Positions 63,036 through 64,000 of a stretch of DNA of 64,000 nt are shown here, in pieces (positions within the stretch are counted from its first letter, which is position 1; each line of letters begins with the position of its first letter). A program made the position numbers and the translations under genes. Source of the stretch: DASUPK01 sp035456265. GTDB lineage: Bacteria > Actinomycetota > Thermoleophilia > Solirubrobacterales > 70-9. The DNA lies in contig DATIDP010000033.1 in the NCBI GenBank assembly GCA_035456265.1, positions 5,068 to 69,067 on the forward strand. The letters are read 5' to 3'. The notes under the pieces were generated by a model that saw only the letters and a list, made by a program, of their open reading frames with translations, searched no databases and was not told the origin of the DNA.

Positions 63036-64000
<965 letters not shown>

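Overview
The window is high-GC chromosomal DNA from an actinobacterium. The gene order (dnaJ-hrcA-lepA, rpsT-holA-comEC-comEA-leuS, rsfS-nadD-proA, proB-obgE-rpmA-rplU-rng, rodA/pbp2/mreD/mreC/mreB, ndk, folC-valS-clpX) is the familiar actinobacterial backbone. F420-type enzymes, a complete rod-shape set with MreB, and many NTF2/SnoaL and class III cyclase genes make a deep-branching lineage such as Thermoleophilia/Solirubrobacterales my best guess. That placement is inferred from gene content and no search was run. Almost all backbone genes lie on the minus strand; small accessory genes, often on the plus strand, are inserted between them.

Layout: 22-4703 murI-prmA-dnaJ-hrcA and two MaoC-fold dehydratases. 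4801-10437 accessory genes, lepA and a SoxR locus. 10463-17794 murJ, rpsT, holA, comEC, comEA, acyP and a cupin. 17813-20395 leuS. 20453-25621 accessory block with acs and an acetate transporter. 25485-26252 an endonuclease ORF that runs in frame through a tRNA-Ala gene. 26282-29308 a DivIVA-like gene, rsfS, nadD, proA. 29345-37421 a block separating proA from proB (serine hydrolase, Ser/Thr kinase, PfpI, aldehyde dehydrogenase, GMC oxidoreductase, MFS). 37467-43533 proB, nitrilase, obgE, a membrane protein, rpmA, rplU. 43589-54471 rng and the cell-shape cluster, with two pbp2-rodA pairs. 54621-60774 maf, ndk, a zinc-ribbon protein, folC, valS, groES-like. 60819-64000 a hydrolase-cyclase fusion, two SnoaL-like proteins and clpX, cut by the window end.

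Two things stand out. First, a dispersed hairpin element of about 35-57 bp (left arm GATGCGAGGGTGC, right arm GCAACCCGTTTGATGG) occurs about nine times, between and inside genes. One copy is nested in another within the leuS reading frame. Others supply the start codon, stop codon or terminus of protein genes. Second, a PD-(D/E)XK endonuclease gene has no stop codon before a tRNA-Ala(GGC) gene, so its frame continues through the whole tRNA into a Phd-antitoxin-like segment. Other notable features are a textbook SoxR box in a 19-bp-spacer promoter, a palindromic operator before the acetate transporter, and three genes (nadD, maf, folC) whose conserved N-termini lack a usual start codon. No CRISPR array, rRNA, prophage or intact insertion sequence was seen.
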